NCBI GenBank assembly: GCA_964019055.1
Contig: OZ025223.1
Location: 9,369,763 to 9,433,762, forward strand
Length of the DNA: 64,000 bases
DNA from: Anthopleura xanthogrammica
Lineage: Eukaryota > Cnidaria > Anthozoa > Actiniaria > Actiniidae
Direction: 5' to 3'
Part shown: piece by piece, positions 35,001-45,030 of the stretch
Numbering within the stretch: the stretch's first letter is position 1
Layout: the number at the start of each line of letters is the position of its first letter
The notes under the pieces: model-generated
Seen by the model: the letters and a program-made list of their open reading frames with translations, nothing else
Databases searched by the model: none
What the model was told of the DNA's origin: nothing
Program-made: the position numbers and the translations under genes

Positions 35001-38000
35001 CATTCACTTTGAAACCTGCAACGCAAAAATGTTGCGCGACAAGATGCACGAATTTGTTGCCCTTATTACTACATCTTTAATATTTTAGAGCACACTGCGC
35101 TTCCTTCCTCCCTCCCTTCTTTCATCCATTTATTCATTCATTCCCTTCTCCCACATACTACTAGGTACTACGAGTTTACACAATTAGAGCACATGTCTTT
35201 TTTACTTACCAAATCTTCTCTTTTCTATTTAGTAAGCGACACGATAAATAACGATTCGTTCCAAAACGAGCGAGAAAAGGCAGAGGAAGATTACTATGAC
35301 GACGAGGAAGACGAAGAAAAACCTGTGTTTGATTACCTCAATGGAGACAAACGTTCTCCTAAGAAAGACCAGAAATCCCCAGGGCAAAAGGATGAAGAAG
35401 ATGACGAGAAAAACTTAGATGATTCAGATGAATATAAATCCATAACAAGTCAGGGCTCGGGTCAGGAATTCCTTTATAATAGTGGCAGCCGAGATCATTA
35501 TCCTTTACCAGGGATGAAGGATGAGTATTCTCCACCACCAAGGAATTCACCGTCGGCTTATTCACAGGTACTGTCTGTCTGTCTGACTATCCGTCCTTCT
35601 GTCTTTGCTTCGACTTCACACCATCGTAAAGAGCACAGATTGATCTCCAAAAGTTGTCTCAGAATTTGATTAATGCTTTGGTTGCGAAAATATTTGTTCC
35701 CAAAATTAATTGACGTGATTTTGACCTCCTTTTACACAAAAATCATAAAAATAAAAATAAACTTTAAACGAGACAAGTTATCAAAAAAACTGAGACAGTT
35801 TTTGAGATGAGAATGATATAAGTCGACATGTGCAAAGTTTCAGCAAAATCGATTGAAATGCAGCGTTCCAGGAACTTCTTGAAAAAGAAGAATTCTTGGA
35901 AATTTTGAGATGTGCGCATGCGTAGGCTTTTTTTTTACTAGCAGCTAATCTTCAAAACGCATCCCACATGTAAAATAGTGACTTCGACAAATCGGGTTTG
36001 CTGGTCATAGCAAGGGGTAAATCATCTACGGTCTAGGGGCCAACTAAAAAATTAGGAAAAACAAGAGGAATCCTTAGTGTACATGCGCATTTAAGGTGGC
36101 TCCAAGCTGTTTTTCTGGCCACAATTCTGTTGTCAAGGTTACAACTAGAAACCATTTTAATATCATTTTTAGAAGTGATTTTCGACTCTTTCTGCTGACA
36201 CCTTCTAATTGAACAAGATAATTGCAGCGCCAACAAAGTAGTGTACTAATTACTTCCGAGGAAAATAAATAAAATTGGGTTTGCATGACGTATGAATTTC
36301 GAATACAAATATACATACCTCGCTGAACCTTAAATCGTTGAGTCGTATGCATAGAATATACAATGTAGTGTTAGTGTGTGTGAGTGCCAGTTTTTATAGG
36401 GATTTTTTTCACCAAACATAAAAAAAACAATTATTATTGTTCAATTATAAGATAGCTAGATCCTGTTAAACACTTTCTTAATTAGACAACAATAGACGCA
36501 ATAATACAAGAATTTATTAAGCATTTTCTTATCTTATTTTCTTATTCATTTTCCACAGGATAGTTCGAATGTTAACAAGGAATGGACACAAAGCACAGAA
36601 TCCAACCAAGGATCAGTGGATTCATTTCGAACGGCAGAGTTTCAAACGCCCTATGAAACCCCTACCAGTTCAGACTTCAATACACCAACACAATCACTCC
36701 CCAGCGACAACGATTCTGACTTTATTGATGCCAGGGATACAACTCCAGTACCACCAGAAAACGAGGATGACTGTAAGTTGTTGAATGTTTTATTAGAATC
36801 TTGAGAATCCTTTCGCTGGGGTCGGCAACGTCGCTAAGTTTTCCCCAGTGTTACGTAATGTTGGCCAAAGTTTCACTGATTTTTTCGTAAATTTTATAAC
36901 GTTCTATTATAATCCCTTCTTTGGCATGCATGGGGCCCATTTTTGAATACATTTTTGGCCTAAATTGGGACAAAGTATTTTGAATCAGAGCGCTTTTCCG
37001 GTTTCTGCAACCTTCATAACTTCCAAACGTCTAGTGAATTTCTAGCTTCGGACAATCAAGAATTTACTAAAAATGAACCGTTGTAAACTTGATGGACGGA
37101 AGACATTACACGAGCAAATGCAGCAGTTGGGTCGCTGGAAGATGAAAATATCTCATACTCCCTCTTTGCAGAATGGTTATTTTCTACATATATCTTGAAT
37201 ATCAGCGCCAATGGCTAAATATGCTATTTATTATGCAGTATTTAGTATTCACACGGCTATAATTTATTTCTTGAAATATTTCAGTTTCAAGGTTTTTATT
37301 TTGTGTCCTTTTTTTTTTTGATAATTTCTAATTACGTATTTCTTTCTTTCCATTTTTTTTTTCATTTTAGATGAAGGCTACACTCTAGAAGAAACTGTAA
37401 GTATCTCATTCAAAAAGCTTATTTTCATTATTGTTATGGGCAGCTTTAGGCCTATTTTGCTGCGCGACTGACTTGCAATCGATAAATTTTCTCCAAACGC
37501 AGACAAAATTATGACAATATATCTTTACCAAGAATCTGAAGCTTCAAGAAAATCGATAATTGTCGATTTTGTTCAGTTCTGAGGTTGTTTTAGCGTATCC
37601 AGGGCTTCAAGTTACCCTATATTTCCTATATTTTATTTTCTAAGTTCCCCTATGTTCCCCTATATAGTTTTTAAATGTCCTATAATTCCTATAATTTTAT
37701 TCAGTAAAGAAAAGGAAAAATTATTATCAAGCTGATAGATTTTGGTACCGGTGGAAGGGAAATAAAAAATCTACTTAAAAAATATAGGAAATATAGGGAC
37801 ACTTGAAGCCCTGCGTATCGATAAAATCTGCAATGTTAAGGCTGTTGTCGAACAATTCGATGAAAGCTCCTGATCAAGGCCTTGCGTGCGCTTAATAAAT
37901 CTACTGCAAACAATATCTGCTAATTTAATTTATTAATGATTATATTTTAATTCATTTTTGCTATAGTACACTGATGGGGGTAAAGTAGTGCCGCCCCAGA

Positions 38001-40689
38001 TAGTGACCACTGCAGTAGATGATGATATTCATGGATATAAAAACGACGACAAGGATGAACCTACTGAAGATATTGACCAAGCATTTGCTGAGTACGGCGT
38101 CGATTTGAACAACCGAAATCTGTCTGACCGTTTTGATATGGTAAGAACTAACATAAGAACCCGCGTAGAGGAGGGGGGTGGGGGGAGGGGGAGGGGGGTG
38201 GTGAGTAGAGGTGTATATGTAAATACGTCGATCCATAAAATTTATGCCAGAATCCGTCGTTCCGTAAAAAAAATTGCTCAATTCCGAAACCGCAAATAAT
38301 GTGACAGTTGCCTTGTGTGGCATTTTTTTTTTTTAGCAATTTTGTAGTTTTAACCAGCGATCCGAACTCTGTAACGAGCAAAAACTCAAATCCGGACAAA
38401 AACAGAAAGGATAATTATTCAATCCACTGCATTTGTAGCTTAGGATCCGTCCTGAATCATTCTGAATCCGTAATCCTAACTAAATTATTTGCAATATCCT
38501 TCGATCCAAAGACTATCGTGGCAATAGACTGTTTTGGTTAGTCCAACAGAGGTCTTTGGCGGGCCGGAGCTACAGCCTTCTAAAATGAGACGGGCAAGCT
38601 TCTGAAATACCCAGGTCAGCCTCCTTAAGATTGATGATCAATGACGTGAGAAAAAACCCTGAAAACTACCATTATCAAACTCATTAATATTCATAAGGCC
38701 AAACACAATAGAAAATCACAACCATGACCGAGTTTTTAAATCGGCAAGAGATTCGTCCTGATTTGCATACAACTTTAACTCAGATTTTCTCGGCGAAAAG
38801 TGCTTTTATCTTGAAAATTTAAGTAACACATGACCTAACTATCCTAAACCTTTGATAAGTGAGATAAAACATTCGCGTCCGACCTTTATGGGTCTAAAAA
38901 GGCTCGCCTGCGGCTCGCCATTTTAAATCCCCATAAAGGTCTCCCGCTCATGTTTTATCTATCACTTAGAGCCATGATACTTTCGCGTTGGGATATCTAT
39001 AGAATATTTTAACTTTTAACCCTTTTATTCTCCAGGGAAGTCGTGAAAGTATCGTCAGTTACTACAGCGAGGCAGGCGAAGGTCACTATGGCAACATCCC
39101 AATCACTGGGGAAGTACAATTTGGGCTCAAGTATGACTTCAGGCTGAACAAGTTGGAGGTCCAAGTTCACCGCGCGAAAGACATAGCACCGGTGGACACC
39201 AAGAAGAACCGATCGGACCCGTGAGTGAATCTAAAACTATCTGGGGAGAGGAGGGGAGGGGAGGGAAGGGGGAGAGGAGAGGAGAGGAGGAGAAAAAAGG
39301 ACATATTGTAGAAGAAGGAAAACCGTAGCTTGGGAAAACAGACGTCCCGCGGGGGACGAGAAGCGAAAGGGCGTCTGTTTTCTGGCTAGGAAAGTCGGAG
39401 AACCAGGAAGAAAACATTAAATCAATCGTATGCAGAGTTACTGATTCCAGGAATCCAACCCAAGACCCCAGAGGTGATAGGCGAGTCAGTGTAAGACCAC
39501 TAAGCCATCCTTGATTGCCAAAAAGTCGGCTTTTCTTTGCTTAAACATTTGCGCTGGTTGGTAGGGTGGGGATGCTTATCATAAATAAGGAGAAGGGGGA
39601 ATTTAGAGAAAGAGACAAGTCAAAGAAGAATGGCAAAATAAAAAATTATCAGCGACAGAAAAATCAAATTCGCGAGTATAATTTGATACATATTTTTCTT
39701 AGGTACGTGAAGATCTATCTGTTGCCCGACAAGACCAAGGGAGGAAAACGCAAAACCAAAGTGAAAAAGAACACATTGAATCCTGAATTCGACGAGATAC
39801 TATTTGTAAGAAATTTACCGTTAACTTGAAGATGATCAGTATTTAATACAGTCGAAGCTTTCGTAAGCGACCACCTCGAGAAATCGTAAAAGTGCTCGTA
39901 ACTAGAGCTGGTCGCTTACAAGAGTGGTAGCAAAGAGAGCTTCGACCGTAGTAGATGACTTTAACATTTATAGGACACCATGCATTGACGTTACGGAAAC
40001 GAACCCGTGACCAACCTTTAGTCAGGTCTCTTTTGACAAAAGGTGCGAGCGTTTTACTGGCTACACCTACATTTCTGTGTAAAAAATCTTGAATCTGATT
40101 CGTTAATTTATTTTCAGTTTAAGACTAGTTTCGATGAGATGTTGACACGTTCTCTTTGGTTGTGTGTCTGGAATCATGACCGTTTTGGGCACAATGATTT
40201 CCTTGGTGAAGTTCTTCTTCCTATGGTGACGTATGAGCAGTCTGGGTTTTCCTGGGAATATCCTTCTGCTCAATGGTATCCTCTTCGAGAAAGGGTAAGT
40301 AATACGACCCTGTTAGGATTGAATGCACATACGACCAGTACCGTTGTGCTGTTGTTGCTTTTGCTGTTACTGCATGTTATAGTGTTGCTGCTGTTGTTGT
40401 GACTTGTTTTTGCTGTTGCTGCTACTGTTGCGGTTGTTGCGGCTGCTGCTGCTATTGTTGTTGTTGTTGTTGTTGTTGCTGTTGTTGTTGTTGCTGTTGT
40501 TGCTACTGTTGTTGTTGTTGCTACTGTTGTTGTTGTTGTTGTTGTTGTTGCTGTTGTTGCTACTGTTGTTGTTGTTGTTGTTGTTGTTGTTGCTGTTGTT
40601 GCTACTGTTGTTGTTGTTGCTGCTGCAGCTGTTGTTGCTGCTGCTATTGTTGTTGTTGTTGTTGTTGTTACTGTTGTTGTTGTTGCTAC

Positions 40690-40729
<40 letters not shown>

Positions 40730-42405
40730 GCTACTGTTGTTGTTGTTGCTGCTGCAGCTGTTGTTGCTGCTGTTGTTGTTGGTGTTGTTGTTGTTGCTAC
40801 TGTTGTTGTTGTTGCTGCTGCAGCTGTTGTTGCTGCTGTTGTTGTTGGTGTTGTTGTTACTGCTGTTGCTACTTTTGTTGCTGCTGTTGTTGTTGTTGCT
40901 ACTGTTGTTGTTGTTGTTGTTGTTGTTGTTGCTGTTGTTGCTACTGTTGTTGTTGTTGCTGCTGCAGCTGTTGTTGCTGCTGTTGTTGTTGGTGTTGTTG
41001 TTACTGCTGTTGCTACTTTTGTTGCTGCTGTTGTTGTTGCTGCTACTGTTGTTGTTGCTGCTGTTGCTACTGTTGTTGTTGTTGCTGCTGCAGCTGTTGT
41101 TGCTGCTGTTGTTGTTGGTGTTGTTGTTACTGCTGTTGCTACTTTTGTTGCTGCTGTTGTTGTTGCTGCTACTGTTGTTGTTGCTGCTGTTGTTATTGCT
41201 ACAGTTGTTATTGTTGTTGCTGCTGCTTCTGTTGCTATTGTTGTCAGTGTTGTATAGGTGCTATTGTTGTTGCTGATTCTAATGTTTACGCAGTTGTTTT
41301 CTTGCTTTTATGTCGCCAATTTGGTTGTCATGGGTACCGTTGTTCCTCTCCATAGACTACGCTCAATTAATGTCCCTCTTTATTTGAAAACCTTTTCTAG
41401 CGAGCAGAACATTCTCTGATGGAATACAGCGGCGAGTTAGTCATTGCAATGAAGTACGTACCTCAGGAGTCCTTAAAACCTAAGAAAGGAAAGAAGAAGA
41501 AAGAGGGTGGAGAACTACACGTTCAGATCAAGGAAGGACACAACCTGAAGGCTAAAGATGCTAATGGATTTTCGGATCCTTTCTGCAAAGTGTAAGTACT
41601 TCGAGTAGAAAAGATTTATTAAGGTGTGGAACCTTCAAAATTCCAACTTTCAAATTTTATTTGTAACCTGAAGTAAACTATAGGCTGATTAAAGTTAGGG
41701 CATTTACCGTATTGGGTTTTGCGGAGAGAGGAAAATTGAGAACCCGGAGAAAAAACCTCAAATCCTATAGTTAATAGATCTATTAATTATGCTTAACTCA
41801 AGTAATTAATGTGATCAGGATTGATTTACTAACCTGAAACTACCTGAACCTAACACATTTTACGTCAAAGAGCAGGACGGATTGCTTAGTTTTCAGAGCC
41901 ATAGGCTCGTGTTTATGCTTTCGATTTCATGGTAGATGAGGTTGGAATTTAGAAGTTGATTTAAACCGACGAAGCTAGGCTTAGTTTATTTTTCATTACA
42001 TTTCACTTGCTTTTTTCCCATTTCATCACTTTCCTTTCACACTTTTCACTTTTATTTTTTCCGATTTTAACCAGTTACCTCCTACCAGACAAGAGCAAAA
42101 AGACAAAACGAAAAACCCAAACGATCAAAAAGAACCTGAACCCGAAATGGAACATCTCCTTCGTCTACGAACACCTTACATTAGAAGACCTCATGGACCG
42201 CTCCTTGGAGGTAACAGTGTGGGACTGGGACAGAGGAGCGAGTAATGACTTCTTGGGAGGACTACGTTTGGGAATGGGCGCTAAGACTGAGACATGGGAT
42301 GACGCAGAGGGCGAGGAGATCGCAGCATGGCAGAAGATGTTGGATTATCATAATGAATGGAACGAATGCACTATTGCACTAAGGTCCAGTATGCACAGTC
42401 GTTAA
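28996..42405 (+). CDS. SYTL-like: synaptotagmin-like protein (Slp/granuphilin type), complete, 13 exons
   Basis: Exons: 28996-29108, 29291-29503, 31861-32000, 34273-34581, 35233-35567, 36559-36772, 37371-37396, 37967-38140, 39036-39220, 39703-39805, 40118-40294, 41401-41591, 42075-42405. Phases agree; 2511 nt, 836 residues. Residues 1-122 form a Rab-binding domain: amphipathic helix, eight cysteines in four CxxC pairs (64/67, 81/84, 89/92, 102/105), then SGAWFYEQ, the Slp motif that contacts Rab27. Residues about 155-508 are an acidic, Ser/Pro-rich linker. C2A spans about 530-660 and C2B about 675-830, the latter with the terminal WQKM motif of Slp4/5. Known role: links Rab27-type vesicles to plasma-membrane phospholipid and SNAREs in regulated secretion. 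Orthology to one vertebrate SYTL number is not decided. Confidence 0.95.
30559..30860. mobile_element. foldback element with TTAA ends in Slp intron 2
   Basis: The left end 'aggctggcacacactaggc' matches the inverted right end 'gcctattgtgcgctggcctt'. TTAA is at 30559-30562 and 30857-30860. The inside repeats 'caacacaatgcaggg'-like words. No coding capacity. Confidence 0.65.
32364..32560. mobile_element. foldback family A copy in Slp intron 3
   Basis: Left arm 'gtcattctcttgagaataag' and 'gattctttgtttg'. Right arm has 'acaaaaaaatgatactct' and 'aatgagaaaacattgaggcc'. Diverged palindrome. Confidence 0.6.
33629..33797. mobile_element. foldback family A copy in Slp intron 3, well preserved
   Basis: Arms 'gcttgggtgtaatgttttca' / 'gggaaaacattacacctaag' and 'ccagaccacatgtcattc' / 'gaatgacatgtggagtgaaa' are complementary. 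Centre 'ggttgcgcatgagaagacac'. Confidence 0.7.
33853..34153 (+). repeat. 48-bp tandem repeat, six identical units plus partial
   Basis: Units start GCGGCGCTTATTAAATTG and end GGCGCTTATTCGAGG. Six units run 33853-34140, a partial follows to 34153, and a stray GCGGCGCTTATTAA lies at 34230. It is GC-rich in an AT-rich intron. Because 48 is a multiple of 3, open frames run through it. Confidence 0.95.
34640..35085. mobile_element. foldback family B, two adjoining copies in Slp intron 4
   Basis: Words such as 'aatacgagcaacaaattcgt' and 'gttgcgttgcaggttgcaa' and their complements alternate, like the element at 7780-8060. The two palindromes lie head to tail. Confidence 0.6.
37371..37396 (+). CDS. 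SYTL-like: 26-nt microexon of the Slp gene
   Basis: Flanked by 'tttcattttag' and 'act|gtaagt'. It enters in phase 1 and leaves in phase 0, coding about YEGYTLEET. Skipping it would shift the frame. Confidence 0.75.
37601..37812. mobile_element. 212-bp MITE with 8-bp target duplication in Slp intron 7
   Basis: Ends 'agggcttcaag' and its complement, followed inward by 'ccctatatttcctat' and its complement. Flanks are gcgtatcc (37593-37600) and gcgtatcg (37813-37820), 7 of 8 matching. This suggests a hAT-type origin. Confidence 0.65.
38852..38967. mobile_element. 116-bp palindromic element in Slp intron 8
   Basis: Arms 'tgataagtgagataaaaca' and 'tgttttatctatcactta', then 'gacctttatggg' and 'ccataaaggtc'. 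The loop is 'ggctcgcctgcggctcgcc'. Confidence 0.6.
39036..40294 (+). CDS. SYTL-like: Slp C2A domain exons
   Basis: Exons 39036-39220, 39703-39805 and 40118-40294. They give [38 protein letters not shown] and [15 protein letters not shown]. Loop-1 Asp residues are present; in loop 3 the first calcium Asp is Asn. Confidence 0.9.
39241..39293 (+). other. G-rich tract, possible quadruplex
   Basis: Repeated GGGG/GGAGG runs just inside Slp intron 9, about 20 bp after the donor. Confidence 0.5.
39325..39386. mobile_element. family C hairpin, second copy
   Basis: 'gggaaaacagacgtcccgcg' pairs with 'ggcgtctgttttctggct'. Same family as 19987-20061; no clear target duplication here. Confidence 0.55.
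39448..39512 (-). mobile_element. SINE head (tRNA-like), reverse strand
   Basis: Minus strand: box A TGGCTTAGTGG (39497-39507) and box B-like GGTTGGATTCC (39450-39460). It is not a functional tRNA; the anticodon arm cannot be drawn confidently. Confidence 0.6.
39849..39948. mobile_element. 100-bp palindromic element in Slp intron 10
   Basis: 'gtcgaagctttcgtaagcga' pairs loosely with 'gagagcttcgac' and 'ggtcgcttac'. MITE-like. Confidence 0.5.
40337..41245 (+). repeat. TTG/CTG trinucleotide array, about 0.9 kb, with higher-order units
   Basis: A long GTT/GCT array in Slp intron 11. A block containing 'ctgctgcagctgttgttgct' and 'tactgctgttgctactttt' is repeated several times, so the array grew by copying blocks. 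Leu- and Cys-coding ORFs are by-products. Confidence 0.95.
41401..42405 (+). CDS. SYTL-like: Slp C2B domain exons
   Basis: Exons 41401-41591 and 42075-42405. They give [38 protein letters not shown] and [15 protein letters not shown], then EEIAAWQKM and the end LRSSMHSR. Both loop-1 and all three loop-3 Asp positions are filled. Confidence 0.92.
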
Positions 42406-43901
42406 TTTTAATCACTGTTAAAAATTAAATACGTCCGAGGGATAACCGAGGGACAACCGAGGGTCTTCCGAAATATAATCGAATCATTCCGAGGAATAGC
42501 AAAAAATACCAAATGGATAAAGAAAAACATGACGAACACCCGAATTATATACGTAGAATAACCGAGAGATTTCCGAAGCACACTAGAGGGATAACGGAAG
42601 GCGTACTCAAATGATATACATATAATGATCTGATGACCGAAGAATTTTCGACTGAAGTTTTTGCAAGCTTTGCAACTTGCTTCTAAATTTCGCGGTATCT
42701 TCATGAGACTTCATAAGTTTAAGAAACAAGATTTTCGGAAACTGTACCAAATGCGAATCTCAAATCTCATTGCACATAGCACCATATGAGTTGCTTCCGT
42801 GCTGTTAAAATCTTCGCCAAGATTGCGTCAATTTAACTTCCGACGTTTTGCGCATGCTCAAAGAGTTCATTGGTTCTGTCAAATGAGCTTTCCTCTTATG
42901 CTCTTTAAATCTTTATCTGTTTGCGCAATGAATACTGTCCTATTGACATCTATGTTTTCTCGATTCATACATAAATTTGAAAAAATTGTGAAGAAGCTTC
43001 GTTTCTAAAATATTGTATTTTGTATGTTATCGCCAGTAATTGTTGATAATACTTTATTGATAGGTGCGCACCCTAATAGTGTGTGCCATCAAGTATTACA
43101 GGTGTCTGTATATACGCAACAACAAAGTTTAAAACTGCATTTGATTAAACTCTCTGTAACTTATTAACTTGTTAGTTGAAAAAAAAAATCGGGAAAGTTT
43201 TGGACAAGAAAAAGAACTGAATTTTCTCCACATCATTGTGAAAAAAGTATTGTGCAAAATCTTAGATACTTCGTAAAAAAAATTGAGTATCGAGTGTGTT
43301 TTTCTAATGTTAAATAATAATTAATAATTCAATAATAATTCAATCCATTTGAGAAAAGTACGGTGCCAATGTATAAACCTCAAAGTCACTAAAAAACTGT
43401 TCACACATAACATACACCTTCCAAATGGAAGAAAAAATCTCAAAAAAAAAATTCATTTAACTGAAACATTTTTTCATTTTTTTTCTTTACTTCTAATATT
43501 ACAATCTGTTGATTATATTTAATAATTAATATAGAATTATTATAATTATTAGGTAATTCATGAATTTATTAATATCATACTTGCTTAAAACATTACATAT
43601 TTACACTTAGAACTTTTTCTAAAATTTTGTATTTAACATAGAAAATAATATTGAAGTATTGTAAAATACCTTGCTACATAGTATATTTTGTACTTAAACT
43701 TAACTTGCTTTAGCTGTTTGCATTAACCTTATGATAATCTTACTTTAGAAGCTTAATTTTCGCGAGTGTTACATATATTTAACTAAAGGAAATAATTGTA
43801 GAAAGTATTTTTTTGTTTAATCTTTGTATTCTGTGTTTTATCAGTTTAGGGTTTTGCACGAATTTGATTGGTTACGCATTGTATAATTAGTTGTAAGGAA
43901 A

Positions 43902-43907
43902 AATAAA
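43902..43907 (+). promoter_or_regulatory. candidate polyadenylation signal AATAAA
   Basis: Lies 1.5 kb after the Slp stop codon in AT-rich sequence that could be a long 3' UTR. Other AT-rich candidates exist, so this is weak. Confidence 0.25.
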
Positions 43908-44422
43908 GATCAATTTGTTAGTTATGTTTTGACATTTATGTTTTTACTATTTTTAAAATCAAATAAATCACAAAAAGAAAACTGAGAAATCTAAAATCAA
44001 AAAAAAAAAAAAACCTAAGAGAAAAAAATCAAAATAATTCTAAATAAGATAATAGTTTTAACAGTTTTTTAATCCAAATTTCTATAAGTGAATGTTCTTT
44101 ATGAAAGTCTTTACATAAAAAGTAAAAAAGGAATATTTTCTTCTATTTTGCATGTCTTAATATATATTTTCTTAAAATATTTTTCATCTAAAAAATATTA
44201 ATTTGCATGACTAAAAAATGGAACACTTTATAATACCTTAGCATGTATAGTTCATAAGTTAGTATTTAACTGAAAAATAATTATATATTTAGATTAAACA
44301 AGTAATAGATAGTCTTAATCACGTTGCATGACAAAAATAGTTTTTAGACAATATACATCATTTCAAAAATGCATGAATAATTCATAAGCCTTTGATTAAA
44401 TATTGAGTATACACGTCAGTTG

Positions 44423-45030
44423 CATTGCCTAATTTCATATCGTGAGGGACTGGGGACAATAGGGACCTTAAGCACCAGGACGGGAGGACGAGGACGGCGA
44501 CGTAAAGTCCGAGAAAGAACTAGGTCGAAATCGCCGTCGGTTTTCACACAACGTAACACTTAAGCACCAGGACGGGAAAACAAGCAAAACTTCACCAAAT
44601 CAAAATACTAACGTGACGCCAGCTCGTTTTCAAGACCGTTTTTCGTGCGCGCGCCGTCGTCCTTGCTGCTGCAGTCCTCGCTAGAACGTGAAAAAGCACC
44701 AAGTGACGTTCTGGAGAGGACGACAACGGCAAGGACGACGGCGCGCACTCGAAAAACCGTCTTCAAAACGTGCTGGCATCATCGTCTGCCGTCGCTGTCC
44801 GCTCCTGTCGTGGATCTTAAGGTCTCTAATGTTACGTGACGAGAGGACCGACGGCGTTCTCGACCTAGTCCTTTCTCGGACTTGACGCCGTCCTCGTCCT
44901 CCCGTCCTGGTGCTTAAGGTCCCTAATACTGTTTTTCGGCCCGACTCCACGCGCGGGGGATAGCATTACCCTACCCGTCCGCAAATGTCCGGATTCGCCT
45001 CAGTCCCTCACGATATGAAATTAGGCAATG
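44423..45030. mobile_element. nested inverted-repeat element
   Basis: Outer perfect 30-bp ends at 44423-44452 and 45001-45030 (cattgcctaatttcatatcg... and complement). Inside are a second pair of ends, GGGACCTTAAGCACCAGGAC at about 44462 and its complement ending near 44923, flanked by TA. A central palindrome is rich in CGTC/GACG. GC content is far above the surroundings. No transposase. Confidence 0.8.

Noticed and set aside
40399..41355. Cys- and Leu-rich ORFs of about 300 residues
   Set aside because: Frames of the TTG/CTG array in Slp intron 11. They lack any non-repeat composition.
44645..44950. Arg/Thr-rich ORFs on both strands
   Set aside because: Internal sequence of the nested inverted-repeat element; mirror-image frames.
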